64,000 nt of DNA, taken from the NCBI GenBank assembly GCA_016936455.1, contig JAFGXV010000047.1, forward strand, positions 1-64,000, in the 5' to 3' direction. Under the pieces are notes generated by a model. The model was not told the origin of the DNA. It saw nothing but the letters and a program-made list of their open reading frames with translations, and did not search any database. Below, piece after piece: positions 37,921 through 47,684 of this stretch (position 1 is the first letter of the stretch; every line of letters starts with the position of its first letter). The translations under genes were made by a program, and so were the position numbers. The stretch comes from Desulfuromonadaceae bacterium (GTDB taxonomy: Bacteria; Desulfobacterota; Desulfuromonadia; Desulfuromonadales; Desulfuromonadaceae).

Positions 37921-39525
37921 TTAGCGGGCCAGCGGGCCAGCCTGTCGGACCTCTTCGGTGACACCGTCAGCAAACTTCTCGAAGTTCTTGTGGAAGGCCT
38001 TGGCCAGTTCCGTGGCCTTGGCATCGTAGGCAGAAGCATCGTGCCAGGTGTTGCGCGGATTGAGAACCTCGGCCGGAACGTCCGGGCAGGACTGGGGAAT
38101 GTGCAGGCCGAAGATGGGATCCTGGGTGTAGGCCACATCGTCCAGTTTGCCTTCGAGGGCCGCATTGAGCATGGCGCGGGTGTAGCGGATCTTCATGCGG
38201 GAGCCAACGCCGTAGGGACCACCGCTCCAGCCGGTGTTGACCAGCCAGCAGGACACCTTGTTCTCGCGGATTTTTTCCTTCAGCAGGTTGCCGTACACCG
38301 AGGGGTGCATGGGCATGAAGGGGGCGCCGAAACAGGCCGAGAAGGTGGTCTGCGGCTCGGTGACGCCTTTTTCGGTGCCGGCCAGCTTGGCGGTGTAGCC
38401 GGAGATGAAGTGGTACATGGCCTGCTCCGGTGTCAGCTTGGAGATGGGCGGCATGACGCCGAAGGCATCGGCCGTCAGCATGATGATGTTTTTCGGAATG
38501 CCGGCCTGCAGCTCCGGAACGATATTCGGGATGTGCGTGATCGGATACGCTGCGCGGGTATTCTCTGTGATACTGGCATCATCGAGGTCGATGTGGCGGG
38601 TGGTCGCATCAAGGCCGACGTTTTCGAGAATGGTGCCGAACTTGCGCGTGCACTGGTAGATCTCCGGCTCGGCTTCGGGGCTGAGATTGATGACCTTGGC
38701 ATAGCAGCCCCCCTCGAAGTTGAACACGCCCTTGTCGGTCCAGCCGTGCTCGTCGTCGCCGATCAGGCGGCGGTTCGGGTCGGCGGACAGGGTGGTTTTG
38801 CCGGTGCCGGACAGGCCGAAGAAGACAGCCGTATCGCCGTTGACGCCGACGTTGGCGCTACAGTGCATGGGCAGTACGTTGCGATGAGGCAGCAGATAGT
38901 TGAGAACCGAGAAAACGCTTTTCTTGATTTCACCGCTATAGGCGGCCGCTGCGATCAGAACCACTTTTTTCTCGAAATTGATGACAATGCCGGCTTCGCC
39001 CCGGGTGCCATCAATCTTGGGATTTGCTTTGAAGTCGGGTGCCGCGATGACGGTAAAGCCCGGCACGAAGTTGGCCAGCTCTTCCTTGGTCGGCAGGATG
39101 AGCATGTTGCGGGCGAACAGGCTCTGCCAGGCCAGGGAGGTGATGACGCGCACCGGCAGGCGGTACTCGCTGTCGGCGCCGGCAAAGGCGTCCTGCACGT
39201 AAATCTCGCGATTCTGCAGGTAAGCCATCATGCGGTCGTAAAGGATGTCGAATTTTTCCGGGCTGAAAGAACGGTTGACGTCCCCCCACCAGATGTCGTT
39301 GGCACTTTCACCCTGCTGCACAATGTAGCGGTCGTTGGGAGAACGGCCGGTGTACTTGGGGTTGTAGACAACGATGGGACCCTGGTGCGAAAGGTGGCCC
39401 TCATTGCGACGGATAATCTCCTCGTACAGCGCCGGGGTCGACATGTTACGGCAGACGGATTTGGCGTTGATGATGCCGTATTCCGCGAGATCGATTTCGC
39501 CACAGGTGGTCGGGGCAGCATTCAT
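37921..39525 (-). CDS. pckA: Phosphoenolpyruvate carboxykinase (ATP)
   Basis: A 534-residue gluconeogenic enzyme converting oxaloacetate and ATP to PEP, CO2 and ADP. The kinase P-loop GLSGTGKTTLS (residues ~236-246) and the metal-binding LIGDDEHGW mark the ATP-dependent class; NRSFSPEKFD, FARNMLI and FSACFGAPFMP are further family motifs. Length and ATG start with AGGAGA are normal. It links the TCA cycle to sugar synthesis, feeding the pentose-phosphate enzymes also encoded here. A sigma-70-like promoter and a striking palindrome lie in the upstream region. Confidence 0.97.
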   Translation of the reverse strand: MNAAPTTCGEIDLAEYGIINAKSVCRNMSTPALYEEIIRRNEGHLSHQGPIVVYNPKYTGRSPNDRYIVQQGESANDIWWGDVNRSFSPEKFDILYDRMMAYLQNREIYVQDAFAGADSEYRLPVRVITSLAWQSLFARNMLILPTKEELANFVPGFTVIAAPDFKANPKIDGTRGEAGIVINFEKKVVLIAAAAYSGEIKKSVFSVLNYLLPHRNVLPMHCSANVGVNGDTAVFFGLSGTGKTTLSADPNRRLIGDDEHGWTDKGVFNFEGGCYAKVINLSPEAEPEIYQCTRKFGTILENVGLDATTRHIDLDDASITENTRAAYPITHIPNIVPELQAGIPKNIIMLTADAFGVMPPISKLTPEQAMYHFISGYTAKLAGTEKGVTEPQTTFSACFGAPFMPMHPSVYGNLLKEKIRENKVSCWLVNTGWSGGPYGVGSRMKIRYTRAMLNAALEGKLDDVAYTQDPIFGLHIPQSCPDVPAEVLNPRNTWHDASAYDAKATELAKAFHKNFEKFADGVTEEVRQAGPLAR

Positions 39526-39564
39526 GTTCGTTTTCTCCTGACAGTATTTAGAACAGCAGTGTTG

Positions 39565-39586
39565 ATGTGATCGTCATCGATCACAT
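39565..39586. promoter_or_regulatory. Palindromic operator candidate in the pckA leader
   Basis: ATGTGATCG and its exact complement CGATCACAT surround TCAT. It lies 40-61 bases before the pckA start codon and ~30 bases past the predicted transcription start. The half-site TGTGAtc recalls CRP/FNR half-sites but the spacing is wider, so I cannot name the regulator. Confidence 0.5.
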
Positions 39587-39624
39587 GTCGGATAAAAAGA
39601 GTTTTACCGATATTGAAGTTTCTT

Positions 39625-39653
39625 TACATAGCCCCAGAAGCCTCGTCAGTCAA
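39625..39653 (-). promoter_or_regulatory. Sigma-70-like promoter of pckA
   Basis: On the minus strand, TTGACT and TATGTA are separated by 17 bases, about 100 bases before the pckA ATG. The 340-base pckA-mrp gap otherwise holds only the palindrome and the mrp terminator. Confidence 0.6.
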
Positions 39654-39801
39654 GAAAAACTGATTATTTTTATCCCGGATGAATGAAAAAATGAGCACAG
39701 ACGCCCTTGTTTCGGAGCCAGGAGAGAAAAGGGTGAAATTCTGTGAAATGTGAGAATGTCAGGCCGCCGGGTTCAGCCAAAATAAAATTTTGTTCAACAA
39801 A

Positions 39802-39839
39802 GAATCCCCTGTTTTCACAACAATGGAAACAGGGGATTC
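39802..39839 (-). terminator. Hairpin terminator downstream of mrp
   Basis: gaatcccctgttt and its complement pair around a ~11-base loop; a T-rich tail follows on the minus strand, 27 bases past the mrp stop. Confidence 0.75.
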
Positions 39840-39865
39840 TTATTCATGGGTTCAGGATGCGGAGG

Positions 39866-40762
39866 TTACGCCTCGTCTGTAAGAGCTTCTGTCCCCGCTA
39901 CCGGATTGATGCAGCGCAGGGTCAGTTCCTGGGCCACATCCATCAGTGCCCGCGCAGTAGGCGAATCGGCGTTGCCAACGACAACAGGAACACCGCTGTC
40001 GCCCGCTTCAACCATGCGCGGGTCGACGGGGACGGCACCGAGGAAGGGAACCGTCATTTCGGCGGCCATGGCTCGACCGCCACCCTTTTTGAAGATGTCG
40101 ATGACCTCATTGCATTTCGGGCAGACAAAGCCACTCATGTTTTCGACGATGCCAAACACCGGCAGCTGCAGCTGCCGACAGAAGGTGACGGATTTGCGCA
40201 CATCGACCAGGGCGACCTTTTGCGGGGTCGTCACCAGAACGGCGCCGGAATTTTTATTGCCGATCAGCTGGGCAATGGTCAGGGGTTCGTCGCCGGTTCC
40301 CGGTGGACAGTCAACCACCAGATAGTCCAGGTCGCCCCAGCTGACGTCCTTGATGAACTGCTGGATGACGCCGGCCTTGACCGGTCCGCGCCAGATCAGA
40401 GCGTCATCCTGATTCTGGATCAGAAAGCCGATCGAGATGACTTTGATGCCCTGGTGGTCGATGGGCACCATGTTGCCCTCTTCCACTTCCGGTCGCCGGC
40501 CTTCAAGCCCGAGCAGGGTCGGAACGCTGGGTCCGTGCAGGTCGATATCCATCAGGCCCACCTTGGCGCCCTGCTGTGACAGCGCCATCGCCAGGTTGAC
40601 CGCTGTCGAACTTTTGCCAACGCCGCCCTTGCCCGACATCACCAGGATTTTATGTTTGATGCGCGACAGATTGTCGTCCAGCCGTTGCTTGTCACACGCC
40701 TTCTTGTCGCTATCGGAACAGCTGCCATTCTTCGAGCAGCCGCTGCACTGTGATTCTGCCAT
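39866..40762 (-). CDS. mrp: Mrp/NBP35-type Fe-S cluster carrier ATPase
   Basis: A 298-residue P-loop NTPase (ApbC/Mrp/Nbp35) that assembles and transfers [4Fe-4S] clusters. The deviant Walker A MSGKGGVGKSS lies near residue 36, followed by DIDLHGPS and DYLVVDCPPGTGDEP. The cluster-bridging CxxC is in VCPKC (~residue 200). An N-terminal cysteine-rich stretch (CSGCSKNGSC, residues 6-15) resembles eukaryotic Nbp35. ATG 40762 is preferred to 40774 because GGAGGG lies between them. Such a carrier fits a genome rich in Fe-S enzymes such as the complex I cluster. Confidence 0.92.
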   Translation of the reverse strand: MAESQCSGCSKNGSCSDSDKKACDKQRLDDNLSRIKHKILVMSGKGGVGKSSTAVNLAMALSQQGAKVGLMDIDLHGPSVPTLLGLEGRRPEVEEGNMVPIDHQGIKVISIGFLIQNQDDALIWRGPVKAGVIQQFIKDVSWGDLDYLVVDCPPGTGDEPLTIAQLIGNKNSGAVLVTTPQKVALVDVRKSVTFCRQLQLPVFGIVENMSGFVCPKCNEVIDIFKKGGGRAMAAEMTVPFLGAVPVDPRMVEAGDSGVPVVVGNADSPTARALMDVAQELTLRCINPVAGTEALTDEA

Positions 40763-40947
40763 GATTCCCTCCATGATTGAATTTCAGGGCCATACTTGCC
40801 ACGCAGGGGAGACTAATCTGCCGGGGCCGCGGTTGTCAAATAGGTTTCTGCTTCTTTTTTCGCTGTAAAAGTGATTTCACCAGATTAGCTCAATGTTTGA
40901 TGGAGATAAAAAAACACTACATGTTTTTATAACTCCGTTTGTTTTTC

Positions 40948-40976
40948 TTGCCACCATACATAAAACTTGCTAGCTT
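40948..40976 (+). promoter_or_regulatory. Sigma-70-like promoter of the outer-membrane protein gene
   Basis: TTGCCA and TAGCTT are separated by 17 bases, 80 bases ahead of the start codon. The remaining mrp-to-porin gap (294 bases) is AT-rich and holds no gene I can see. Confidence 0.45.
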
Positions 40977-41056
40977 CGCTCAATTCTGCCGCCCTGCCTG
41001 CCACGCAATCGGCTGCGGAAGCTTACTTTTTCTTTTTAACAAGGAGGTTAGGACAG

Positions 41057-42439
41057 ATGAAAGCTGTAAAAATTCTGGCCGTGATGGTGCTGACACTGGC
41101 ACTGACGGCTCCGGCCTATGCCGTCATCGATTTCTTCGGTACAGCCAAGGTCAAGCCGACGTATTACAAGAACTTTGATTTTGATGACAGTGCCAGCGAT
41201 ATGTTTATGATTAATGAGGCTGGTGCTGTAAAAGGCGAGCATATTCGCGCCGAGCTGCGTTTAGGTTGGAAAGCTTCTGGAGACAATTGGTCTGTTAAAA
41301 TGATTTCCGAGGCGGATGTTGTCATGCAGAAGGATACCGCAGACCGCACGTATTACACGACGGCTCAAAAGAATGACAATCCGAACACCGGTGGCGAGTT
41401 TGGTATTGAGCGAGTAGAACTGCTCTATAAATTTAACCCTGCTCTGGAACTGGAGACTGGTTGGGATATCCGTGCTCTGGACATCAAAACTGGCGGCTTG
41501 CTATACGGTGATGACCATCCGTTCATTGGGTTTCGCGGAAAGGTGGCAGAGGGCACCAGCTATGAGGTTCTTTACCTCCCTATTCAAAATTTGAGCTCTA
41601 TCACAACGGATCCATTCGAGAGTGATGAGATCAACGACTGGCGCGTTTACTCGCTGAAACTGAATCAGCAGGTTGGCCCTTTCAATATCAGCCCATTTTA
41701 CGCTTACAGTGATAATGATCAGAGACAGGCTAAAGTTCATTACTACGGCGCAGAAATGACAGGCAAAGTTGGTAAAATCAAGCCTTCCTGTGAAGTCGTT
41801 TTTGCTGATGGCGAATTTGATAGCGGTGTTGATATTTCATCGTGGGCATTTTTTGCCGGGGCAGAGATGGAAGTTGCCAAGGCGTTTACTCCTTATGTCG
41901 CGGTTCGTTACACCCAAGGCGACGATGATGCCGCTGATAATGATGTTGAGGGCTGGGTTGGCATCACGGATATCGGCCGTTTTACTCCGTTAATGGGTAT
42001 GGACGGTGGCATTCTGAGTGAAGACTTGGGCCAGAGCTATGGTGCAACGCTTTATTCCTATGCTCCGGAGCGCGAATTCACAACCAATCGCTATGGTGGA
42101 ATCAGCAATGGCGGTTCTGGTGATAACCCTGGACAAATTATTGCGGCAGTTGGTGCTAAGGGTGACCTGTCGTCTATGATCGACAAGCTGAGCTACAAGA
42201 CCCAGGTCTTCTTTATCTGGTACGATGAGACCGATAATTTGGTCAATGTTAAGAACCCTGGCAGTAATGTTGATGATTATGCAGGAACAACGTTTGACCT
42301 TCAGCTCACCTACGCACTTTCGAAGAACTTTGGAATTGACTATATCTTCGGCGTTTTTGTCCCGGGTGACGGTATTGAAGATACCGAAGGTGATGATGTT
42401 GCTATGACCAACTGCTTGACCCTGTCCTGGACCTACTAA
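41057..42439 (+). CDS. Outer-membrane beta-barrel protein (porin-like)
   Basis: A 460-residue exported protein. A signal peptide (MKAVKILAVMVLTLALTAPAYA) is followed by alternating hydrophobic/polar strands rich in aromatic residues and Gly/Asp-rich loops, and the chain ends in LSWTY, a terminal aromatic typical of BAM-assembled barrels. The body starts VIDFFGTAKVKPTYYKNF, as in alginate-export/porin-like proteins of deltaproteobacteria. It starts at ATG 41057 after a full AAGGAGG; the track start is 30 codons too long. A single-gene unit with its own promoter and strong terminator suggests an abundant protein. Substrate is unknown. Confidence 0.78.
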   Translation: MKAVKILAVMVLTLALTAPAYAVIDFFGTAKVKPTYYKNFDFDDSASDMFMINEAGAVKGEHIRAELRLGWKASGDNWSVKMISEADVVMQKDTADRTYYTTAQKNDNPNTGGEFGIERVELLYKFNPALELETGWDIRALDIKTGGLLYGDDHPFIGFRGKVAEGTSYEVLYLPIQNLSSITTDPFESDEINDWRVYSLKLNQQVGPFNISPFYAYSDNDQRQAKVHYYGAEMTGKVGKIKPSCEVVFADGEFDSGVDISSWAFFAGAEMEVAKAFTPYVAVRYTQGDDDAADNDVEGWVGITDIGRFTPLMGMDGGILSEDLGQSYGATLYSYAPEREFTTNRYGGISNGGSGDNPGQIIAAVGAKGDLSSMIDKLSYKTQVFFIWYDETDNLVNVKNPGSNVDDYAGTTFDLQLTYALSKNFGIDYIFGVFVPGDGIEDTEGDDVAMTNCLTLSWTY

Positions 42440-42471
42440 TCCGGGACAAGTTGGGCGCACCCAGTAAGAAA

Positions 42472-42508
42472 AAAACCCCGGCACTTGCTGCGCCGGGGTT
42501 TTTTTCTT
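42472..42508 (+). terminator. Rho-independent terminator of the outer-membrane protein gene
   Basis: accccggc and gccggggt arms are followed by eight T, about 35 bases past the stop codon. Confidence 0.92.
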
Positions 42509-42570
42509 AGGATGAATGCCGGATAACAGGTTCATGCTCGGATACCAAACATGATAAGGGAGGGAACACC

Positions 42571-44070
42571 ATGCGCAGTCGACTGTTAAGCGCACTGATG
42601 CTGCTGGTCCTGCTGTCGTCGGTCGCGGTTGCGGCCACCTGGCCGCAGCTGGAAAAGAAACTGCAGGACTGGTCGGGCGATAAGGAAATTGTCATTGCCG
42701 GGGAACAGGACCCGCTGGCGGACGAGGCGCTGATGCCACTCGTCGAACTGTTGCTGGAGAGCGGCTATGTCGTGTTGACCGATCCGTCAGCTGGAGCTAA
42801 AGGATTGATCCTGGAAAAAAGGGCGACGGCCCAGGGGACGACGCTGGTGCTGAAACGCGCCGCTGATGGCGGAATGCTGGCCCTGCAGCGTCTTAGTGAA
42901 CAACCTCCGGCGGTTGCCGTGTCCCGTCCTCAACCCGTCCCGCTGGCCGTGTCTCGTCCTGCTGTGGCACCGGCCGTGGTGGCTCCGGCCCCCGCTGCGA
43001 TCAGCGTGCCGTTGGTGGCGCCTTCGCAGCGTATTGACCAGGTGCGGCTGCAGGCGGCTGTGGTGGCGGGCAGCGACGTCCTGTTTGAGCTGGATGGCCA
43101 TCCGCTCCGGATCGCGGTCTGGCCGGGTCGCAACCCGGAGTCGTTTGAGCTGTTTCTGCTGTACGACAAGACCCTCGAACGCTATCGCTGTGATGGGCGG
43201 GAGCTGAAACATGTCAGCAGCTTTGTGCCGCCGTCATTTGTTTCTGCTGGCCTGTCTCTGGACGTGGCGGACATGAATCAGGATGGGACGCCGGAACTTG
43301 CCGTGGTCTGGACCGAGGACTATCGGGGCGTTGCGGATGGAACCGATTCCCATCTGCATAGCTGGCTGTTGGGCACAGGGTCGGAGCAGCTGGCGGTTTT
43401 AAGCGGGGACCTCGAAGGCTATCTTCACTTTGTCGGTCACAGCCTCAAGTTGCAACGGCGCAGTGAATTTTCTCTGTTTGCGCCGGAGCTGTTTGAGGTG
43501 GAGCTCGCCGGGGACAATGCTCGTGTCCGTCCGCAGCCCGAGACGGAAAACCGCTGGCTGATGAATTATGTGGTGTGGCCCGATGCGTCACAGCGACTGG
43601 TTTGGAACGCGGATCAGCGTCTGATGCTGGAGGATGCCCAAAGCCGCCAGCGCCGGGCCGGTACGACGTTGCTGCTCGATTTTGGCAAGTATCAGGGATC
43701 TCCGGTTCATGTGCGGTTGGAAACGCCGGAGTACCGCAGCGGTTTTTCGGCTGCGGACAAGGTGATGTCGAAACCGCACTTCATCGTGCGGCGCTTGCAG
43801 CAGGTGGGCGCCGATGTGTTTACCCTGGTGCGGGGGCGGACTCCTGGTTTGCCCTTGGTGGGCCGCGCCTCGGGCAAGGATCAGCTGGTTCAGATTGAGT
43901 CGGTCGATGGCGGCTTGCAGGCACGTTACCCCTTTGCCGCAGTGGAGGCTTTTATGCTCGATTTCGGTATTCTAACAGCAGACGGGACTCTGACGGCGGT
44001 TGCCTTGATGAACGAAAAGGAAGACGGTCAGGGGGCCGCTTATCTCTGCCTGCAGAAGGCTCAGCATTGA
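42571..44070 (+). CDS. Exported protein of unknown function with an FG-GAP-like segment
   Basis: A 499-residue protein. A signal peptide (MRSRLLSALMLLVLLSSVAVAA) precedes a small N-terminal domain (residues ~23-110), a Pro/Ala/Val-rich linker (~113-150), and a beta-rich domain in which DVADMNQDGTPELAVVW (~230-246) is a calcium-binding FG-GAP/VCBS-type repeat. The rest has alternating beta-strand character. I recognise no named family. The N-terminal domain (WPQLEKKLQDW...IVIAGEQDPLADEAL) may relate to proteins that compute on lipoprotein or flagellar partners, but I cannot support that. It has a clear terminator and lies after the porin-like gene. Confidence 0.65.
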   Translation: MRSRLLSALMLLVLLSSVAVAATWPQLEKKLQDWSGDKEIVIAGEQDPLADEALMPLVELLLESGYVVLTDPSAGAKGLILEKRATAQGTTLVLKRAADGGMLALQRLSEQPPAVAVSRPQPVPLAVSRPAVAPAVVAPAPAAISVPLVAPSQRIDQVRLQAAVVAGSDVLFELDGHPLRIAVWPGRNPESFELFLLYDKTLERYRCDGRELKHVSSFVPPSFVSAGLSLDVADMNQDGTPELAVVWTEDYRGVADGTDSHLHSWLLGTGSEQLAVLSGDLEGYLHFVGHSLKLQRRSEFSLFAPELFEVELAGDNARVRPQPETENRWLMNYVVWPDASQRLVWNADQRLMLEDAQSRQRRAGTTLLLDFGKYQGSPVHVRLETPEYRSGFSAADKVMSKPHFIVRRLQQVGADVFTLVRGRTPGLPLVGRASGKDQLVQIESVDGGLQARYPFAAVEAFMLDFGILTADGTLTAVALMNEKEDGQGAAYLCLQKAQH

Positions 44071-44092
44071 GCAGCCTGTGAGTCATGACAGG

Positions 44093-44135
44093 AAAAACGG
44101 CCGGAGCAGGGTTGCTGCTCCGGCCGTTTTTTTTT
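44093..44135. terminator. Bidirectional terminator between the exported-protein gene and tkt
   Basis: aacggccggagcag and ctgctccggccgtt pair around 5 bases and are followed by a run of nine or more T on the plus strand; an A-run on the left arm gives T on the minus strand for tkt. Confidence 0.93.
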
Positions 44136-44154
44136 GTGCCAGTGGTGTGAAGGA

Positions 44155-46143
44155 TTAGCCCAACAGCTGCTGGGCCTGGGCCACCACGTTTTCCGTGGTA
44201 AAGCCGAAGTGTTTCATTAGCTGGCCACCCGGTGCGCTGGCACCGAAGCCGGTCATGCCGACCACTGCGCCGTCGAGACCGACGTAGTGTTCCCAGCCAA
44301 AGGTAGAGGCGGCTTCGATGGCCAGGCGTTTGCGGCAGCCACTCGGCAGAACCTGCTCTCTGTAGGCGGCGTCCTGCTGTTCAAACAGTTCCCAGCTGGG
44401 CATGGAGACGACGCGCACGCCGAAACCCTGCTGCTGCAGCTGTTCGCGGGCGGCCAGGGCGTGATGGACTTCGGAGCCGCTGGCCAGCAGGATCAGGCTC
44501 AGTTCACCCTGCTCCTCAGCCAGCACATAGGCACCCTTCTGGACTGCCTCGGCCGCGGTGTACTGGTTGCGGTCGAGAGTCGGCAGGTTCTGGCGGGTCA
44601 GCACCAGTGCCGTGGGGCCGCGGCGGTTGAGCAGTGCGGCTTTCCATGCCTGCGCGGTTTCATTGGCGTCACAGGGGCGGATGACGGTCAGGTTGGGGAC
44701 GCTGCGCAGCCCGGCCACTTGCTCGATGGGCTGGTGGGTCGGACCGTCTTCACCGACGCCGATGGAGTCGTGGGTGAAAACATAGACGGGCGCGATCCCC
44801 ATCAGGGCTGCCATGCGCATGGGCGGGCGCATGTAGTCGGAGAAGATCATGAAGGTGGCGCCGAAGGGCAACAGGCCTTTGGTGTGGCACAGGCCATTGA
44901 GGATGGAACCCATGGCATGTTCACGAATGCCGAAGTGGATATTGCGTCCGGCCTGACAGGCGCTGAATTCACTTTCACCCTTGAGGTGGGTGTTGTTGGA
45001 CGGTGCCAGGTCGGCGCTGCCGCCGAGCATCAGAGGCAGCCCTTTAGCCAGCGCATTCAGAACCTGGCCACTGGATGAGCGGGTCGCCAGCGAGCCACCG
45101 GCTTCGAAGGCTGGCAGCAGGGCTTCAAGCTGCTCAGCCGTTGGCAGCGCGCCGTCGCACCAGTTTTTCAGGGCACTGTTGCTGGCGGCCTTGGTGTCGC
45201 AGGAGGCCTGCCACTGTTTTTCCAGCTCGGCTCCACGTTGCTTCAGGGTGGACATGTGGGCATAGACGCTGTCGGGAACGACAAAGCTCTGCTGCGGATC
45301 AAATCCCAGCGCCTGCTTGGTCAAGGCCAGTTCATCCTTGCCCAGCGGTGCACCGTGGGCCGCTTCGCTGCCCTGCTTGTTTGGCGAGCCCTGGCCGATA
45401 TAGGTGCGGGTAATGATCAGTGACGGCCGCGGGTCGCGCTTGGCGCGCTCAATGGCGGCGTCTACTTCGGCCAGATCCTCGCCGATCACCCGTTCAACGT
45501 GCCAGCCGTAGGCGAGGTAGCGTGTGGCCACCTCTTCGCTGAAGGCCAGGTTGGTGTCTCCCTCGATGCTGATCTTGTTGTCGAGGTAGAGATAGATGAG
45601 ATTGCCCAGCTTCAGGTGGCCGGCCAGGGATGCGGCTTCGGAGGCCACGCCTTCCATGATGTCGCCATCGGAACAGAGGGCATAAACACGGTAGTCGAAC
45701 AGCTCTTTGTCCAGGGTGTCAGCCAGGTAGCGGGCGCCCATGGCCATGCCGGTGCCGACGGCAATGCCCTGGCCGAGGGGGCCGGTTGTGGTTTCAACCC
45801 CCGGCGTGTGGCCGAATTCGGGGTGGCCGGGTGTTCTGCTGCCGAACTGACGGAAATTTTTCAGATCGTCGAGGCTGACGCCGTAGTCGCACAGATGCAA
45901 CATGCTGTACAGCAGCATGGAGGCGTGACCACAGGACAGGATGAAGCGGTCGCGGCCGGCCCAGTCGGGATTGGCCGGGTTGTGGCGCATGTGGCGGGCG
46001 TAGAGCAGATAGGCCAGCGGTGCGCCTTCCATGGGGGTGCCGGGGTGGCCGGAATTCGCTTGCTCGACGGCGTCGGCCGAAAGCAGGCGGATGGTATCAA
46101 TGGTTTTTTTGCTGATCGCGGAGTCGATCTCGACAGCGTGCAT
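44155..46143 (-). CDS. tkt: Transketolase
   Basis: A 662-residue thiamine-diphosphate enzyme moving two-carbon units between sugar phosphates in the non-oxidative pentose-phosphate pathway. It carries [15 protein letters not shown] (~residue 63-77), TGPLGQG (~116), the ThDP motif CSDGDIMEG...N (~155), and in the pyrimidine domain [14 protein letters not shown] (~410). Length is standard. ATG follows CAAGGAGAA. It is separated from the aminotransferase by 161 bases and seems to be its own unit. Together with gnd, zwf and pgl at 60-63 kb it gives most of a pentose-phosphate pathway in this window. Confidence 0.97.
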   Translation of the reverse strand: MHAVEIDSAISKKTIDTIRLLSADAVEQANSGHPGTPMEGAPLAYLLYARHMRHNPANPDWAGRDRFILSCGHASMLLYSMLHLCDYGVSLDDLKNFRQFGSRTPGHPEFGHTPGVETTTGPLGQGIAVGTGMAMGARYLADTLDKELFDYRVYALCSDGDIMEGVASEAASLAGHLKLGNLIYLYLDNKISIEGDTNLAFSEEVATRYLAYGWHVERVIGEDLAEVDAAIERAKRDPRPSLIITRTYIGQGSPNKQGSEAAHGAPLGKDELALTKQALGFDPQQSFVVPDSVYAHMSTLKQRGAELEKQWQASCDTKAASNSALKNWCDGALPTAEQLEALLPAFEAGGSLATRSSSGQVLNALAKGLPLMLGGSADLAPSNNTHLKGESEFSACQAGRNIHFGIREHAMGSILNGLCHTKGLLPFGATFMIFSDYMRPPMRMAALMGIAPVYVFTHDSIGVGEDGPTHQPIEQVAGLRSVPNLTVIRPCDANETAQAWKAALLNRRGPTALVLTRQNLPTLDRNQYTAAEAVQKGAYVLAEEQGELSLILLASGSEVHHALAAREQLQQQGFGVRVVSMPSWELFEQQDAAYREQVLPSGCRKRLAIEAASTFGWEHYVGLDGAVVGMTGFGASAPGGQLMKHFGFTTENVVAQAQQLLG

Positions 46144-46256
46144 GGGGGATTCTCCTTGTTGAGGACGAATGCAGCGGATGTGCAGATAAAATGAAAATCG
46201 AGCTATTCAAGCAGGAATAGGATTTTTTTGCAACGGGTGAGTCACCCGCAATGAAA

Positions 46257-46282
46257 AGCGCCGGTCCCAGGGAACCGGCGCT
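46257..46282 (-). terminator. Hairpin terminator downstream of the aminotransferase
   Basis: agcgccggt and accggcgct pair around 8 bases; a short T-run follows on the minus strand, 23 bases after the stop. A second small stem (cgggtg/cacccg) lies beyond it at 46234-46248. Confidence 0.75.
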
Positions 46283-46304
46283 GTGCTGTATCGGACTTCA
46301 GTTT

Positions 46305-47609
46305 TTAGGAATTGAGGTATTCCGTAATGTTTGCAGCAATGTTGGCAAAGATCTTGGTAAATTCCTGTTCGTTGCGTTCGAGCAGCGTGATGCGGAATCC
46401 CAACTCCGGTGTCGAGAACGAACTCAGGGGCACAACGCAGATGCCGGTGGACGCCAGCAGGTAGTAGACAAAGCGCTTGTCCAGCGACGTACCGGGGGTG
46501 GACACCAGGCCCTCGACCAGGGCGCGGACTTCCTTGTTTTCAATCGGCAGGGTCTGCTTGCTGGTCAGCTTGCCCTTTTCAAATGCAACGCTCATGTAGA
46601 AGGCCCCGTTGGTGCGGTTGACTTTGATGCCGGGTACGCCTTTCAGCAGCTCGTAGGCGATGTTGGAGAACTTCTCGTAGCGGCTGGTGCGCTCCTTCAG
46701 GTAGACCGGGTACTGCGGGTGGGTCATGATGAGGGGAATCGCTTTTTGCGGCAGCGTGGTTGAGCAGACCTCGACCATTTTGGAGTCGAAGATCGACTGG
46801 ATGTAGCGTTTGAACACCGGATCTTTTTCCCGGTTGTAGACTTCGATCCAGCCACAGCGCGAACCTGGCCACGGCAGCTCCTTGCTGATGCCCTTCATGG
46901 CAATGGCCGGAACGTCACCGATAAGATCGGAGATCGGTTTGGTCGACTCGCCGTTGTAGATAATGTTGTGGTAGATCTCGTCGCAGATGATGAACAGATC
47001 ATATTCTTTAGCGATTTTGATCATCTCCACCAGGATGCGCTCCGGGTAGACGGCACCGGTGGGGTTGTCGGGATTGATGATCAGCAGGCCACAGATGGCC
47101 GGATTGTATTTGACCGACAGACGCAGATCGTCGAGATCGGGATACCAGTTGTTCGACGGGTCCAGCCGGTAAGAAACCGGAGCCTGGCCGGCGTGGGCGG
47201 CTTCACCCGAAGAATGGGTAGAGTAGGTCGGTGAAGGTCCGATGACACGGGCTTCCCGCTTGAGCAGGCCGTAGACCTTCTGGATGGCATCGCCCAGACC
47301 GTTAAAAAAGATGATGTCCTCCGGCGTGATCTGCGCCTTGCCGCGCTTGTTGGTCAGATCCGCCAGGAACTTGCGGGTCTCCAGAATGCCCTTGGTGGCG
47401 CAGTAGCCATAGGAACAATCTTTCATGGCCAGGTCGGCGACAATTTTTTTCATCCATTCCGGGATCTTTTCGCCCTTGGCAATGGGGTCGCCAATGTTTT
47501 CCATATTGGTTTTAATGCCCAGTTGCCCGAGCTTTTCAGCAATTTCAACAATGGCGCGGATCTCGTACGTCAGTTCTCCGGCTCCGATGTGAACGATGTT
47601 GTTTCGCAT
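46305..47609 (-). CDS. Pyridoxal-phosphate-dependent aminotransferase (class I/II)
   Basis: A 434-residue fold-type I aminotransferase. The N-terminal arm (NIVHIGAGELTYEIRAIVEIA) is followed by YGYCATKG, the cofactor-binding NPDNPTGAVYP (~residue 180) and CDEIYHNIIY, and the Schiff-base lysine in GISKELPWPGSRCGW (~residue 243). C-terminal VPLSSF and GFRITLLE fit substrate carboxylate binding by Arg. Substrate is not clear from sequence; related proteins act on alanine, aspartate or aromatic amino acids. It starts at ATG 47609 with GAAGGAAC upstream and is followed by its own terminator. Single-gene unit. Confidence 0.88.
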   Translation of the reverse strand: MRNNIVHIGAGELTYEIRAIVEIAEKLGQLGIKTNMENIGDPIAKGEKIPEWMKKIVADLAMKDCSYGYCATKGILETRKFLADLTNKRGKAQITPEDIIFFNGLGDAIQKVYGLLKREARVIGPSPTYSTHSSGEAAHAGQAPVSYRLDPSNNWYPDLDDLRLSVKYNPAICGLLIINPDNPTGAVYPERILVEMIKIAKEYDLFIICDEIYHNIIYNGESTKPISDLIGDVPAIAMKGISKELPWPGSRCGWIEVYNREKDPVFKRYIQSIFDSKMVEVCSTTLPQKAIPLIMTHPQYPVYLKERTSRYEKFSNIAYELLKGVPGIKVNRTNGAFYMSVAFEKGKLTSKQTLPIENKEVRALVEGLVSTPGTSLDKRFVYYLLASTGICVVPLSSFSTPELGFRITLLERNEQEFTKIFANIAANITEYLNS

Positions 47610-47684
47610 GAGTGTGGTGTTCCTTCTTCAGTTAAAGAATCAGTCTTGATAAGCGTACTGACTGGCTGTGGATTCAGCTTGAAA

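Noticed and set aside
37915-39570. 551-residue plus-strand ORF opposite pckA
   Set aside because: Antisense to conserved PckA motifs; begins inside the bidirectional terminator region.
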